Positions 1 through 8,500 of a stretch of 24,677 nucleotides of DNA are shown here, piece after piece (positions within the stretch are counted from its first letter, which is position 1; each line of letters begins with the position of its first letter). Under the pieces are notes generated by a model that was not told the origin of the DNA, searched no databases, and saw nothing but the letters and a program-made list of their open reading frames with translations. This DNA is from Verrucomicrobiaceae bacterium (GTDB lineage: Bacteria; Verrucomicrobiota; Verrucomicrobiia; Verrucomicrobiales; Verrucomicrobiaceae): contig JAGKWZ010000131.1 of the NCBI GenBank assembly GCA_021151605.1, positions 1-24,677 of the forward strand. The letters run 5' to 3'. A program made the translations under genes and the position numbers.

Positions 1-160
1 GTGCCATTCCACCCGTTAAAGCCACCACCCCGACGACGAGCCTTCTGTTTTCTGGTTCTGTGCTGCTAAACAAAAAGCCCTGACCATCCTGGCCGAATCT
101 CGGATGACGAGTCTTTGCGAAGATGCTAGCCTCAGCGTCATGATCACTGCCCGACGTGCC

Positions 161-850
161 ATGCACCGCCCACGCCCACCCCGAGTGGCCGTGGTTGCAC
201 CTCCGCCTCTACAAAGCGGTGACAAGCTCACCGCCTCTGAGTTTCTTCGGCGCTTCGACGCCATGCCGGAACTCAAGAAAGCAGAACTCATCAACGGCAT
301 TGTTTATATGGCATCCCCAGTCCGAGCAAAACAACACGGGACACCCGACAGCATCGTTCAAGTCTGGTTGGGCACTTACTACGCACACACTCCAGGCACA
401 CGCATCGCCGCGAACTCGACCGTGCGTTTCGATGCCGACAATGTACCTCAGCCAGACGCGCTGCTCATGATCGAGCCAGGCGGCGGTGCCAGCATCGGCA
501 AAGATGGATATGTTCATGGCGCGCCGGAGCTTGTCGTGGAGATCGCTGCGAGCAGTGTCTCTCTCGATCTGCATGAAAAGCAGGACGCTTATCGCCGCGC
601 AGGCGTGCTGGAGTATCTGGTCTGGCGCACCGAGGATCAGGAGGTGGATTGGTTCGTGCTGGAAGACGAGAAATTCGTCCGCCTGACTCCAGCCAAGAAT
701 GGAACACTGGAAAGCCGGGCCTTTCCGGGACTCGTTCTGGATGTGCCTGCGGTGTTGCGCGAGGACGCGGGAGCTCTGCTCGCCCGTTTGAACAAGAGTC
801 TCGGCAAACCTGCGCACAAGAACTTTGCTGCTCGATTGAAAAAGGAGTGA
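161..850 (+). CDS. Uma2 family protein (DUF820, PD-(D/E)XK nuclease-like fold)
   Basis: A 229-residue protein of the Uma2/DUF820 family, which has a restriction-endonuclease-like fold and no firmly established cellular role. Visible family features are the N-terminal segment GDKLTASEFLRRF, then AELINGIVYMASPV, the acidic QPDALLMIEP and the strand PELVVEIAASS. These are followed by a lysine in DLHEKQDAYRRAG and by VLEYLVWRTEDQ. The D of PDALL, the E of VVEI and the K of HEK are the likely PD-(D/E)XK active-site residues. The frame is open back to ATG 104, with another ATG at 140. I chose ATG 161 because it gives a short Pro-rich leader before the conserved domain, as I recall for relatives. 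No Shine-Dalgarno motif separates the three choices. It ends 22 bp before the globin gene, so the two may be co-transcribed. Family call is firm; function unknown. Confidence 0.85.
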   Translation: MHRPRPPRVAVVAPPPLQSGDKLTASEFLRRFDAMPELKKAELINGIVYMASPVRAKQHGTPDSIVQVWLGTYYAHTPGTRIAANSTVRFDADNVPQPDALLMIEPGGGASIGKDGYVHGAPELVVEIAASSVSLDLHEKQDAYRRAGVLEYLVWRTEDQEVDWFVLEDEKFVRLTPAKNGTLESRAFPGLVLDVPAVLREDAGALLARLNKSLGKPAHKNFAARLKKE

Positions 851-872
851 GCCTGCATCATCAAGCCTTCTG

Positions 873-1253
873 ATGATCACGATCGACACCCTAAACCAGC
901 ACGTCGGAGAAGAGAAACTGCGCGCCACCGTGGCGGCTTTTTACCGCCGGGTGAAAACGGACCCGCTCATCGGCAAAATGTATCCAGCGGATGACTGGGC
1001 GGGCTCGGAGAAGCGCCTCGCCGACTTCCTGGTCTATCGTTTTGGCGGGCCTCAAACCTACCTTCAGGAACGCGGGCATCCGCGTTTGCGCATGAGACAC
1101 CTGCCCTTCTCCATCGGTCTCGCTGAGCGGGATCAATGGCTGAAGCTGATGGGTGAGGCGATGCGCGAAGTGGAGATCAGCCCCGAGGCGGCTGAGGTGA
1201 TGATCCCCTTCTTTGCTCAAGTGGCCGACATGATGCGGAACCGGCCCGAGTGA
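873..1253 (+). CDS. Group II truncated haemoglobin (TrHbO type)
   Basis: A 126-residue single-domain globin of the truncated 2-on-2 class, group II. Such proteins bind haem b in the cytoplasm and are linked to O2, NO or peroxide chemistry. Diagnostic features are AAFYRRVKTDPLIGKMYP (helix B, with Tyr at the B10 position), then FGGPQTYLQERGHPRLRMRH, containing the proximal F8 histidine in RMRHLPFSIG. The group II tryptophan of helix G is in ERDQWLKLM. Length matches the family. The ATG at 873 gives a natural N-terminus, MITIDTLNQHVGEEKLRATV. It lies 22 bp after the Uma2 gene, with a GGAG at 844-847 too far upstream to be a good ribosome site. It converges on the next gene, with stops three bases apart. 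Physiological ligand cannot be told from sequence. Confidence 0.93.
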   Translation: MITIDTLNQHVGEEKLRATVAAFYRRVKTDPLIGKMYPADDWAGSEKRLADFLVYRFGGPQTYLQERGHPRLRMRHLPFSIGLAERDQWLKLMGEAMREVEISPEAAEVMIPFFAQVADMMRNRPE

Positions 1254-1256
1254 GCC

Positions 1257-2939
1257 TCACTTCGCGTGCTTGGCGATGAACTCGATGATCGGCGTCGAGT
1301 CCTCCAAACCATGCGGATGATGGCCGATGCCCGGTTTGCGGATCATCGTGATGCTGCCGCCGAGCGCCTTGTAGCGTGACTCGATGAGCCCGGTGTTTTC
1401 ATCCCAGGGCACCACGTCATCCGCATCGCCAAAGACATGCAGCAGCGGCACGCCCGCCTTGGCGAGTGGGGCGAGGCTGTCCACCGGATTGCCCTGGTAG
1501 GCGAGTGCGGCGGCTTCGTCTTTGAAGCCCCAGAGCTTCAGTACAAAGCCCCAGTTCTTCGGGTCGCCCTTGCCTTTGCCCTTGCCGCCGGGCCAGCTTT
1601 TAAAATCACACACCGGTGCATCGCCGTAGATGCAGGAGACTTTGTCAGGATTGGCGATGGCCCAGTTGTAGCAGTAGAGACCACCGCGGCTCAGGCCGAC
1701 GAGGGATGGCTTCTGGCTCAGGCCGTAGCTCGTGGTCAGCTCGGCGTGGCATTGGTTCCAAAGCTTCACCGCATCCGGGCAGCCGAGCATGTCATTGATC
1801 TTCATGTACACGATGTGGAAGCCCTTCCCCAGCAGCGCGATGTCTGGCGCGGGCTTGTGCCCGAAGAACTCCCCATGCCAGACCCACGGGCGGCCAGCCG
1901 CTGCTTTTTTCGGGGCCACGACAGTCACGGACTTGCCGGCGATCATGAGCTCGTGCTTCGCGTAGCCATTCCACTCGCCGGTTTTGTTGGAGATCTCGAT
2001 CTCCGCTGACTTCGCCAGACGACGGGCCTCGGCATCGAGAGTGGCGGCTTTGCTTTCCGCTTCGGGTAAAGGCAGGCCCGGGGCGACTCCGGGGCGTTTG
2101 TGTCCCGTGTGGCTGAGCCAGGCGGGGCGGAGGATGGCATGCTTCTTCTTGATCGTAGCGAGGATGGCCGCGCCATTGACGTGGTCGGGCGTGCCGTCGG
2201 CTTTCACCTTCAGCTCCCAGGCAGTCAGCACTGCACTGGCCATGATGAGATGACCTTCAGGGCCGGGATGCACGCCATCTTTGGAGAAGGTGAACTGCGC
2301 GTCCGTCTTCCGCTTCTCGGCCAGCGCGGCATTGAAGGGGCCGTGGATGTCCAGCACCTCCCAGCCTTCCTTTCTCATGCTCAGCAGCCACTCGGCATAG
2401 GCATCCAGCACCGTGTTGTAGCCCTCGTAGGGCTGTGGGTAGGCCGCCAGTCCGCCGGGCAGCACGCGGACTTTGATCGGCACTGGGTCAAACACAGGCG
2501 GCGTGAGGTGAATGATGCGCGCACCGGTGGCCACGACCTTGTCATGCAGCTTCTTCATGCCGTTTTTAAAGGCCTGAAAGCGCTCCTCTCCGAGCGGGAA
2601 GTAGATGCCGTCATTCATTCCGTAGCAGGCGAAGACGAGCTGCGGCTTCGCCTTCTCGAGCACGCGGTCGAGACGCTCATGCACATCAGGCCGGGGGAAC
2701 TTGCCACCCGCGTGCCCGTCCTCACTCAGGCCGCTGACCGTCTCACTGCTGAGACCGAGCGGGATGATCTCTTTGTCCGAATCCGGGTGCCGCGCGATGA
2801 GCGCCGCCTCGATGAACTCCACATAGCCACCGCCCTGCGTGATGCTATCGCCGAGGAAGACGATGCGCTTTTCCGGCGGCAGAGCTGCGTGGAGGGTGAA
2901 GGAAAGGAAGGCGAGTAGAAGAATGAGTGCGTGACGCAT
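1257..2939 (-). CDS. Secreted two-domain hydrolase: SGNH/GDSL esterase fused to alpha/beta-hydrolase
   Basis: A 560-residue exported protein with two different hydrolase folds. Residues 1-19 are a Sec signal peptide (MRHALILLLAFLSFTLHAAL). Residues about 24-245 form an SGNH/GDSL domain: block I FLGDSITQ with nucleophile Ser32, block III CYGMNDG, and block V DGVHPGPEGH carrying the Asp-His pair. Residues about 310-560 form an alpha/beta-hydrolase. It has GLSRGG with nucleophile Ser417, an acid in VFGDADDVVPW (about 505-508) and histidines in GIGHHPHGLE (about 540-543). Both triads look intact, so both halves may be catalytic, for instance on acylated polysaccharides (inference). It converges with the globin gene and diverges from the GHMP kinase gene, with 180 bp between the starts. 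Substrate is unknown. Confidence 0.88.
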   Translation of the reverse strand: MRHALILLLAFLSFTLHAALPPEKRIVFLGDSITQGGGYVEFIEAALIARHPDSDKEIIPLGLSSETVSGLSEDGHAGGKFPRPDVHERLDRVLEKAKPQLVFACYGMNDGIYFPLGEERFQAFKNGMKKLHDKVVATGARIIHLTPPVFDPVPIKVRVLPGGLAAYPQPYEGYNTVLDAYAEWLLSMRKEGWEVLDIHGPFNAALAEKRKTDAQFTFSKDGVHPGPEGHLIMASAVLTAWELKVKADGTPDHVNGAAILATIKKKHAILRPAWLSHTGHKRPGVAPGLPLPEAESKAATLDAEARRLAKSAEIEISNKTGEWNGYAKHELMIAGKSVTVVAPKKAAAGRPWVWHGEFFGHKPAPDIALLGKGFHIVYMKINDMLGCPDAVKLWNQCHAELTTSYGLSQKPSLVGLSRGGLYCYNWAIANPDKVSCIYGDAPVCDFKSWPGGKGKGKGDPKNWGFVLKLWGFKDEAAALAYQGNPVDSLAPLAKAGVPLLHVFGDADDVVPWDENTGLIESRYKALGGSITMIRKPGIGHHPHGLEDSTPIIEFIAKHAK

Positions 2940-3119
2940 GACGGGCCGCTATCAACGCACCCAGAAGCCGTCTTTCTGCGCGAGCCCTTGTTTTCTCTTG
3001 CTGGATGCAGCCAGACGAATGTGATCGCCAATTTTCTTGCGCGCATATATCGCCGCCCGTAGCATCAGCGTCCTTAAGCAACTCCGCTCACTCTCCCGCG
3101 TCCCTTTTCAGCCTCCCAC
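2940..3119. promoter_or_regulatory. Divergent intergenic region, presumed promoters for the two-domain hydrolase and the GHMP kinase
   Basis: The two flanking genes are transcribed away from this 180-bp gap, so it must hold the 5' signals of both. It contains an AT-richer patch around 3030-3052 with a CATATAT box, but I see no convincing -35/-10 pair and no Shine-Dalgarno motif before either ATG. The assignment rests on gene orientation only. Confidence 0.35.
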
Positions 3120-4115
3120 ATGCTCATCCGCACGAAAGCACATGCCCGCGCCGGTCTAGTCGGCAACCCATCCGACGGCTACTTCGGCAAGACTGTCTCG
3201 TTCATTATCAGGAACTACGGGGCCGAGGTCACGCTCTTTGAGTCGCCCGAACTGACCATCGAGCCGAATTTGCGAGACCACTCCGTCTTCGGCAGCATTG
3301 AGGCTCTGGCGCGCGATGTCCGCCAGCACGGTTACTACGGCGGCATCCGGCTGCTGAAGGCCAGCGTGAAGCGCTTCTTCGAATATTGCACCAAGCATGA
3401 GCTGCCACTCCACGGGCGGAACTTCACCCTTCGCTACTCCAGCAACATTCCTCCGCAGGTCGGCATGGCCGGGAGCAGCGCCATCATCACCGCCTGCTGG
3501 CGTGCTTTGACCGAATTTTACGGTGTGGATGTGCCAAAGCATCTGCTGCCAAGCCTCGTCCTGAGCGTGGAAAATGACGAACTCGGCATCCCTGCTGGGC
3601 TTCAGGATCGCGTGATCCAGGGCTACGAGGGAGTGGTCTTCATGGACTTCAATCGCGCCCATGTGGAGAAGCTGGGCTACGGCATCTATGAGGAACTGGA
3701 CCCCGCTTTGCTGCCGAATGTCTATGTGGCCTTCACCAACAAACTCAGCGAAGGCACCGAAGTCTTTCACAATGACATCCGTGGCCGCTGGAACCGTGGC
3801 GAGCGCGATGTGGTCAGCGCCATGTACCAGTGGGCAAATCTGGCCCAACGCGTGCGGGACATGCTCATCGAAGGCCGTGGCCGCGAGATCGGCCCGCTGC
3901 TGAATGAGAACTTCGACCTCCGCCGCCGACTCTACAAAATCAGCCAGGGAAACATCGACATGGTCGAAACAGCCCGTGACTGCGGCGCGAGTGCCAAGTT
4001 CACCGGCAGTGGCGGTGCCATCGTCGGCACTTACGAGGACGACGCCATGTTTGAGAAGCTTCAGGCTGCGATGGAGCCGCTCAGCGTGACGGTGATCAAG
4101 CCGCAGATCCTTTGA
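3120..4115 (+). CDS. GHMP-family sugar kinase, glucuronokinase-like
   Basis: A 331-residue GHMP kinase with no signal peptide, so cytoplasmic. Motif 1 is RAGLVGNPSDGYFGKTVSF (about 10-28). The ATP-binding motif 2 is PPQVGMAGSSAIITA (about 111-125). Motif 3 is GASAKFTGSGGAIVG (about 289-303). Several stretches recall plant glucuronokinase, which makes glucuronate 1-phosphate from glucuronate and ATP: VENDELGIPAGLQDRVIQGY, VFMDFNRAHVEKLGYGIYEE, and LNENFDLRRRLYKISQGNID. I infer uronate or another sugar as substrate. Glucuronate is the best guess, but galacturonate, arabinose or heptose kinase activity cannot be excluded. No UDP-sugar pyrophosphorylase gene lies beside it. Family certain, substrate tentative. 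Confidence 0.85.
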   Translation: MLIRTKAHARAGLVGNPSDGYFGKTVSFIIRNYGAEVTLFESPELTIEPNLRDHSVFGSIEALARDVRQHGYYGGIRLLKASVKRFFEYCTKHELPLHGRNFTLRYSSNIPPQVGMAGSSAIITACWRALTEFYGVDVPKHLLPSLVLSVENDELGIPAGLQDRVIQGYEGVVFMDFNRAHVEKLGYGIYEELDPALLPNVYVAFTNKLSEGTEVFHNDIRGRWNRGERDVVSAMYQWANLAQRVRDMLIEGRGREIGPLLNENFDLRRRLYKISQGNIDMVETARDCGASAKFTGSGGAIVGTYEDDAMFEKLQAAMEPLSVTVIKPQIL

Positions 4116-4138
4116 GGCGGCCGCTTGCGCGGCACGCC
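4116..4138. terminator. GC-rich hairpin between convergent genes, possible bidirectional terminator
   Basis: Directly after the kinase stop codon, GGCGGCCGC (4116-4124) pairs with GCGGC plus CGCC (4129-4133 and 4135-4138), with a TTGC loop and one bulged A at 4134. It sits between two convergent genes. There is no T-tract on either side, so the terminator role is inferred from position and stem strength. Confidence 0.45.
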
Positions 4139-4158
4139 CAGTCCCAGGATCTTGAGCA

Positions 4159-5502
4159 TCAGCCGTCCATTTTCCAGCCTTCGCGGTATTCCTTCGTCAT
4201 GAAGGCATCCGCTTCCGGCGTGTCAGGGCTCTTGCCCGTCTTGCCGTCGTATTGGATCTTTTTGCCCACACGATAAGCCACCAGCCCGAGGAGCATCATC
4301 TCGATCATGTTGGCGCTGTAGCCGAAGTCACAGGCCGTCGGTTTCGCGGGATCGCGGCAGGCATCGAACCACTGTTTCTGGAAGTGGCCGACTTCGGGGA
4401 GCATTTCATCCTTCTTCCGTGGCTTGTAGTAGCTCATGTCCGCGTCATCGCCGAAAGGCAGGATGATGCGGGAGTCGAAGTCAGAGATGATGAAACCCTT
4501 CGTGCCTTTGAACATCGCCCCGTGGCCGATCTGGGTGAGGTCGATCGACTTCTTCGGCGAGCGTGGCATTGCTCCGCCCTGATACCAGCTCACGCTGATC
4601 GGCCCGCGCCAATCATTGGCCGGATGCTCGAAGTGGGACTCGCAGTTCACGGGCGTCACGTCGGAGTTGAAGGCCTCACCTTTTGCATCAGCGGAGGTCG
4701 GCAGCTTGGCGTCCACGGCATTCCAGAGCAGGTCCATCGTGTGGCTGCCCATGTCGCCGATCTGACCCGCGCCGAAGTCCCAGAACATGTTCCAGGACAG
4801 GCAGTTCGCCCCGGCTCCACCGGAGAAGTAGGCCGGATTGTAGGGGTGGAAAGGCGCAGGCCCGAGCCACAGATCGTAATGGAAGCCTTTCGGCGGAGCG
4901 CCTGCCTCGGGGAAGTAACCCGGTCTGGCGATCTGGCGATTGCCCCAGGCATAGGCAGACTTCAGCTCACCGATGGCTCCATCGCGGATGAGTTCCTTCA
5001 CGCGGTTGAAATTTGGCTGTGCGTGGCGCTGCATGCCCACCTGGGTCGCCAGCTTGCCCTTCTTCGTCTCCCAGGTCGCGCGCACCGTGCGTGCTTCGTT
5101 CACCGTGATGGCCAGAGGTTTTTCGCAATAGACATGCAGGTCGCGCTTCAGCGCCCAGTTGGCGATGAAGGCATGCGTGTGGTCCGTCGTGCAGATCACC
5201 ACGGCATCCAGACCCGGATGATCCAGCGCCTTGCGCCAATCGACGTAGGTCTTCGCCGTCGGGAAGCGCTTCAGGGCGTCTGGGAAGCGGTCCTCATTCA
5301 CATCACAGAGCGCCACCACATTTTCCTCCGCGATAGAGTCATAGTGCGCCAGGCCCCGGCCCCAGACGCCGATCAGCAGGACGTTGAGCTTGTTGCTGGC
5401 CGCATTTTGACCAAAGAGAGGTCGAGTGATCATGCTCCCGGCGACAAGACCGGCAGCACCGACAAAACGACGACGAGAGAGAGGAAGAGGTTGGTTATTC
5501 AT
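4159..5502 (-). CDS. Tat-exported Gfo/Idh/MocA family oxidoreductase
   Basis: A 447-residue NAD(P)-dependent oxidoreductase of the Gfo/Idh/MocA family. The N-terminus is a twin-arginine signal: SRRRFVGAAGLVAG followed by a hydrophobic stretch to about residue 27. That predicts export already folded with cofactor, as in periplasmic glucose-fructose oxidoreductase. The Rossmann fold starts at LNVLLIGVWGRGLAHYDS (39-56), with the acidic second-strand end in VVALCDVNE (about 62-70). The family signature EKP is at 127-129 (CEKPLAITVNEA). The C-terminal half is the usual alpha/beta substrate domain, with DMGSHTMDLLWN. Verrucomicrobiota and Planctomycetota carry many such paralogues, usually linked to sugar metabolism; the substrate cannot be named. 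It lies 84 bp downstream of the DUF3494 surface-protein gene on the same strand, without clear functional linkage. Confidence 0.92.
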   Translation of the reverse strand: MNNQPLPLSRRRFVGAAGLVAGSMITRPLFGQNAASNKLNVLLIGVWGRGLAHYDSIAEENVVALCDVNEDRFPDALKRFPTAKTYVDWRKALDHPGLDAVVICTTDHTHAFIANWALKRDLHVYCEKPLAITVNEARTVRATWETKKGKLATQVGMQRHAQPNFNRVKELIRDGAIGELKSAYAWGNRQIARPGYFPEAGAPPKGFHYDLWLGPAPFHPYNPAYFSGGAGANCLSWNMFWDFGAGQIGDMGSHTMDLLWNAVDAKLPTSADAKGEAFNSDVTPVNCESHFEHPANDWRGPISVSWYQGGAMPRSPKKSIDLTQIGHGAMFKGTKGFIISDFDSRIILPFGDDADMSYYKPRKKDEMLPEVGHFQKQWFDACRDPAKPTACDFGYSANMIEMMLLGLVAYRVGKKIQYDGKTGKSPDTPEADAFMTKEYREGWKMDG

Positions 5503-5586
5503 GGCGGGAGAAAACGGAGTGAACGATGGATTTCATCATTCCAACGCATTTACCGATACGAGGCCAACCCAAAAACTGACAAGGAC

Positions 5587-8500
5587 CTACCAGCTCATGC
5601 GAAAACCTGCGAGCAGGGTGTGGCTTTCGTAGTTGCGGCGGCCCAGCTCAGCCTGGTAGGCGAGGTAGATGGCGTAGCGGCTCCAGGCGACATTGACGCC
5701 TGCGGTGACAAGGGCGCTGTCACGTCCAACATTGGGGCCATGCACAGTGAAGGGACTGCCAGCGCCATTGGCGAACCGGGATCTCATGGCGAGTTCGTTG
5801 TCGAGGAACTCATGCTGCCATTGCAGGCTGAGAGATGGGGTGATTCGGGCGGCACCACAGATGGCGGTGTAGGCGGCGCGTAGGCCGATGCGTGAGCGCA
5901 GGGAGCTTTGGTTCTGGGAGTCGATGCGTAGCGGTTGCAGGGAGCCGGATTCGTCAAAGCCATCAATGCTGACAGCGCTGTAAAGCAGGGAGGCCATGGG
6001 GGTGATGGTCCATTGATTCACACGGATGTCGTAACCAGTGCCGAGATACGCATCAAGGCTGGTGCTATTGGTGCTGCCCTGAGCGGTGCCGCCGAGAGCG
6101 CTGCGTTCGGTGTCGTAGCTGTTGAAGCTGCCGCCGACCATGAACTCGGTGTAGAAGTTGCCGCTTTCATACATGGCATACACGGCTCCACGCACGCCAT
6201 CGGCATCGAGTGAGCCGCCTTCGGTGAGGTCGCTGCTGGACCGAGCGTAGCCGAGGGTGACGCCGATTACCCAGTTCTCATCCACACGAGCATCGACGCC
6301 GATGGTGGTGCCGACGGATTGCACGTCGAAGCCGTTGGCATTGGAGGTACTTCCGAGGCTGGCATATTGACCGGTCGCATTGACAAAGAAACCATAGCCG
6401 TCGCTATCAGGTGAGGCGTGCGGGGAGATCTGGCCGCCTTGCACAACGTCTTTGCCGCTGGTGAAAGCTGGAGCTGAGGCTGGGGCTTCGCTTCGGACGG
6501 TATTGCGGATGGAGGCGAGGCGCTGCTGCACGCTGAGCACTTCCGTGTCCAGCTGGGCAAAGGAGATGCTGTAGATGGCGGTCAGCTCCTCGGGCGCGAT
6601 TTTGTCGAGCTGATGAGGCACGGCGTTGATGTTGAGATTGTTCAGAAAGTCGAGCACCGCTGTCTGGCGCACATCCGTTAATGCAGAATCCAGCGCGCCA
6701 GCCGTGGCCGTTTGATTCGGCGTGAGTGGGATGAGACTGAGGGCATTTTCAAAACTGTTCTGCACGGCATTCACGAGGACAGTCGTCGGGGTGTAATCGA
6801 CAACGAGCTTCACCAGCGTGCCCGGGCCGACGAAGGGATTGATCACCGTGCCGAACGTGCCGTTGACGCTGCCCGCGTTGACGATGTCAAAGCTGCTACC
6901 CACTGCCGGACGTGTTCCGCCGGGCGTGATGATTTGCAAAGTGCCGCCAAGATTCGCCGCGCCGCTGATGATCAACTGATCATGGTTGGTCGGGGTCACA
7001 AGCTGGGTGACGAGCAGTCCACTGCTGCCCTGGGTGTAGCTGCCGACGATGTTAAGCGCTCCCACCGCATTGCCTGGATTGACGGTGCCAAAGTTGGTCA
7101 CTGCGCCCGTGATGCTGCCGCTGCCGCCGAGATTGCTCCCGAGCAAGACATTGACCGTGGGTGAAACGAGGGAGCCGATTACGGAAACCGTGCTGCCTGA
7201 AGCGACAGAGGTGGTGCCAGTAGCGGTGAAGACACTGCCGGTGGCGATGTTGAGCGTGCCGCTGCTGATGTTGGCCGGTCCGGTGACGTTAACGATGCCC
7301 GTGAGGCCAAGTGTGCCAGCGCCGGTTTTGGTAAAGCCTGTCGGCGCGACCACGGTGCCGCCATTGATCGTGGCACTGCCGGTGGTCACGTCAAAGATGC
7401 CACTGGTGACGGTGAGTTGATTGAAGACCTGCAAGGTGCTGCCAGGCGAGAAGATCAGTGAATTGATCGTGTTGCTCTCCGCTGGAGTGCCAGTCGTGAC
7501 CGGACCTGTGACGGTGTAGTCCGCAAAGGTGGGGATGTTCACTGGCGCGCTGTTTTGCAGCGTGGTGCCAGTGGCAGTGGCTCCGAGGATCACGAGCTGA
7601 ACGCTGGCTGGATTCAGCAGAAACTGATGCTGATACACGACATTCGGGTTCGGATTGTTGATGGTCGCGCTGAACTGTCCCAGGCTGAAGTTGGTGCTGC
7701 CAAAGGTGGTGAGCGTGTAGGTGGTCTTCGCCAGTCCAGCGAAGCCGATCTGATAAGCGCCACCGCCACCGCCATTGGTGAAGGCATTCGTCGCATGGAT
7801 GACATCACCCGAAGCAGGTGTGAGCGCCACATTGCCGCCAGTCCAGTTGAGGGACTGCACATTCACCGCCTGAGCCGGTGCGAGCACGCCCGCATTCAGG
7901 ACCACCGCACCGCTGCCGAGAGCGCTGGTGTTTTGCGTGACCACACGGCCTGCATTGATCGTGGTGCCGCCGCTGTAGTTGTTTACGCCTGAAAGCGTGA
8001 GAGTGCCCGTGCCGGCCTTTGTCAGGCTGCCTGTGCCTCCGACCACGCCGCTAAAAACTGCCCCGGCGGTGTTGCTAACCGTTACCGTGGGTGTCGCGCC
8101 AGTGAAAGCCAGGTTGCTGGCGACGGTGAAGAGCCCGGCACCGCTGTTGACCGTGATGGCTGCATTGCCGCCGATGCTCAGTGTGTTGGCTCCGGCGATG
8201 GTCACCGCTGCCGTGTCATTGATCGTGAGAGAATTGATCGCGAAATTGGCACCGAGGGTGGTGCTCTTATTGGCCGCTCCCGTGGCGGAAAAGGTGATGT
8301 TATCCGCCACTGAGGGGATGAGTCCCGCCGGACTACCTGCCGAGTCGCTGGCCCAGTTTCCAACCGAGGTCCATAGCCCACTCGTCGCCCCCAGCCAATG
8401 CGTCGGCCCGACCAGCAGCGGCACAATGTCGATGGTGTTGCTGTCCATCGTTACTGCGCCATTCAAGGCCAGCGCGCGTCCGTCCAAGCTGGCTCCTGAG

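Noticed and set aside
1249..1261. AGTGAGCCTCACT symmetry across the two convergent stop codons as a terminator
   Set aside because: The palindrome has a one-base centre, so it cannot fold into a hairpin of useful stem length; it is explained by two TGA stops facing each other.
4252..5883. Long plus-strand open frame (543 codons) opposite the oxidoreductase gene
   Set aside because: Antisense shadow typical of GC-rich coding DNA. The minus-strand product has a Tat signal and clear Gfo/Idh/MocA motifs, while the plus translation is His/Arg/Val-rich without family features.
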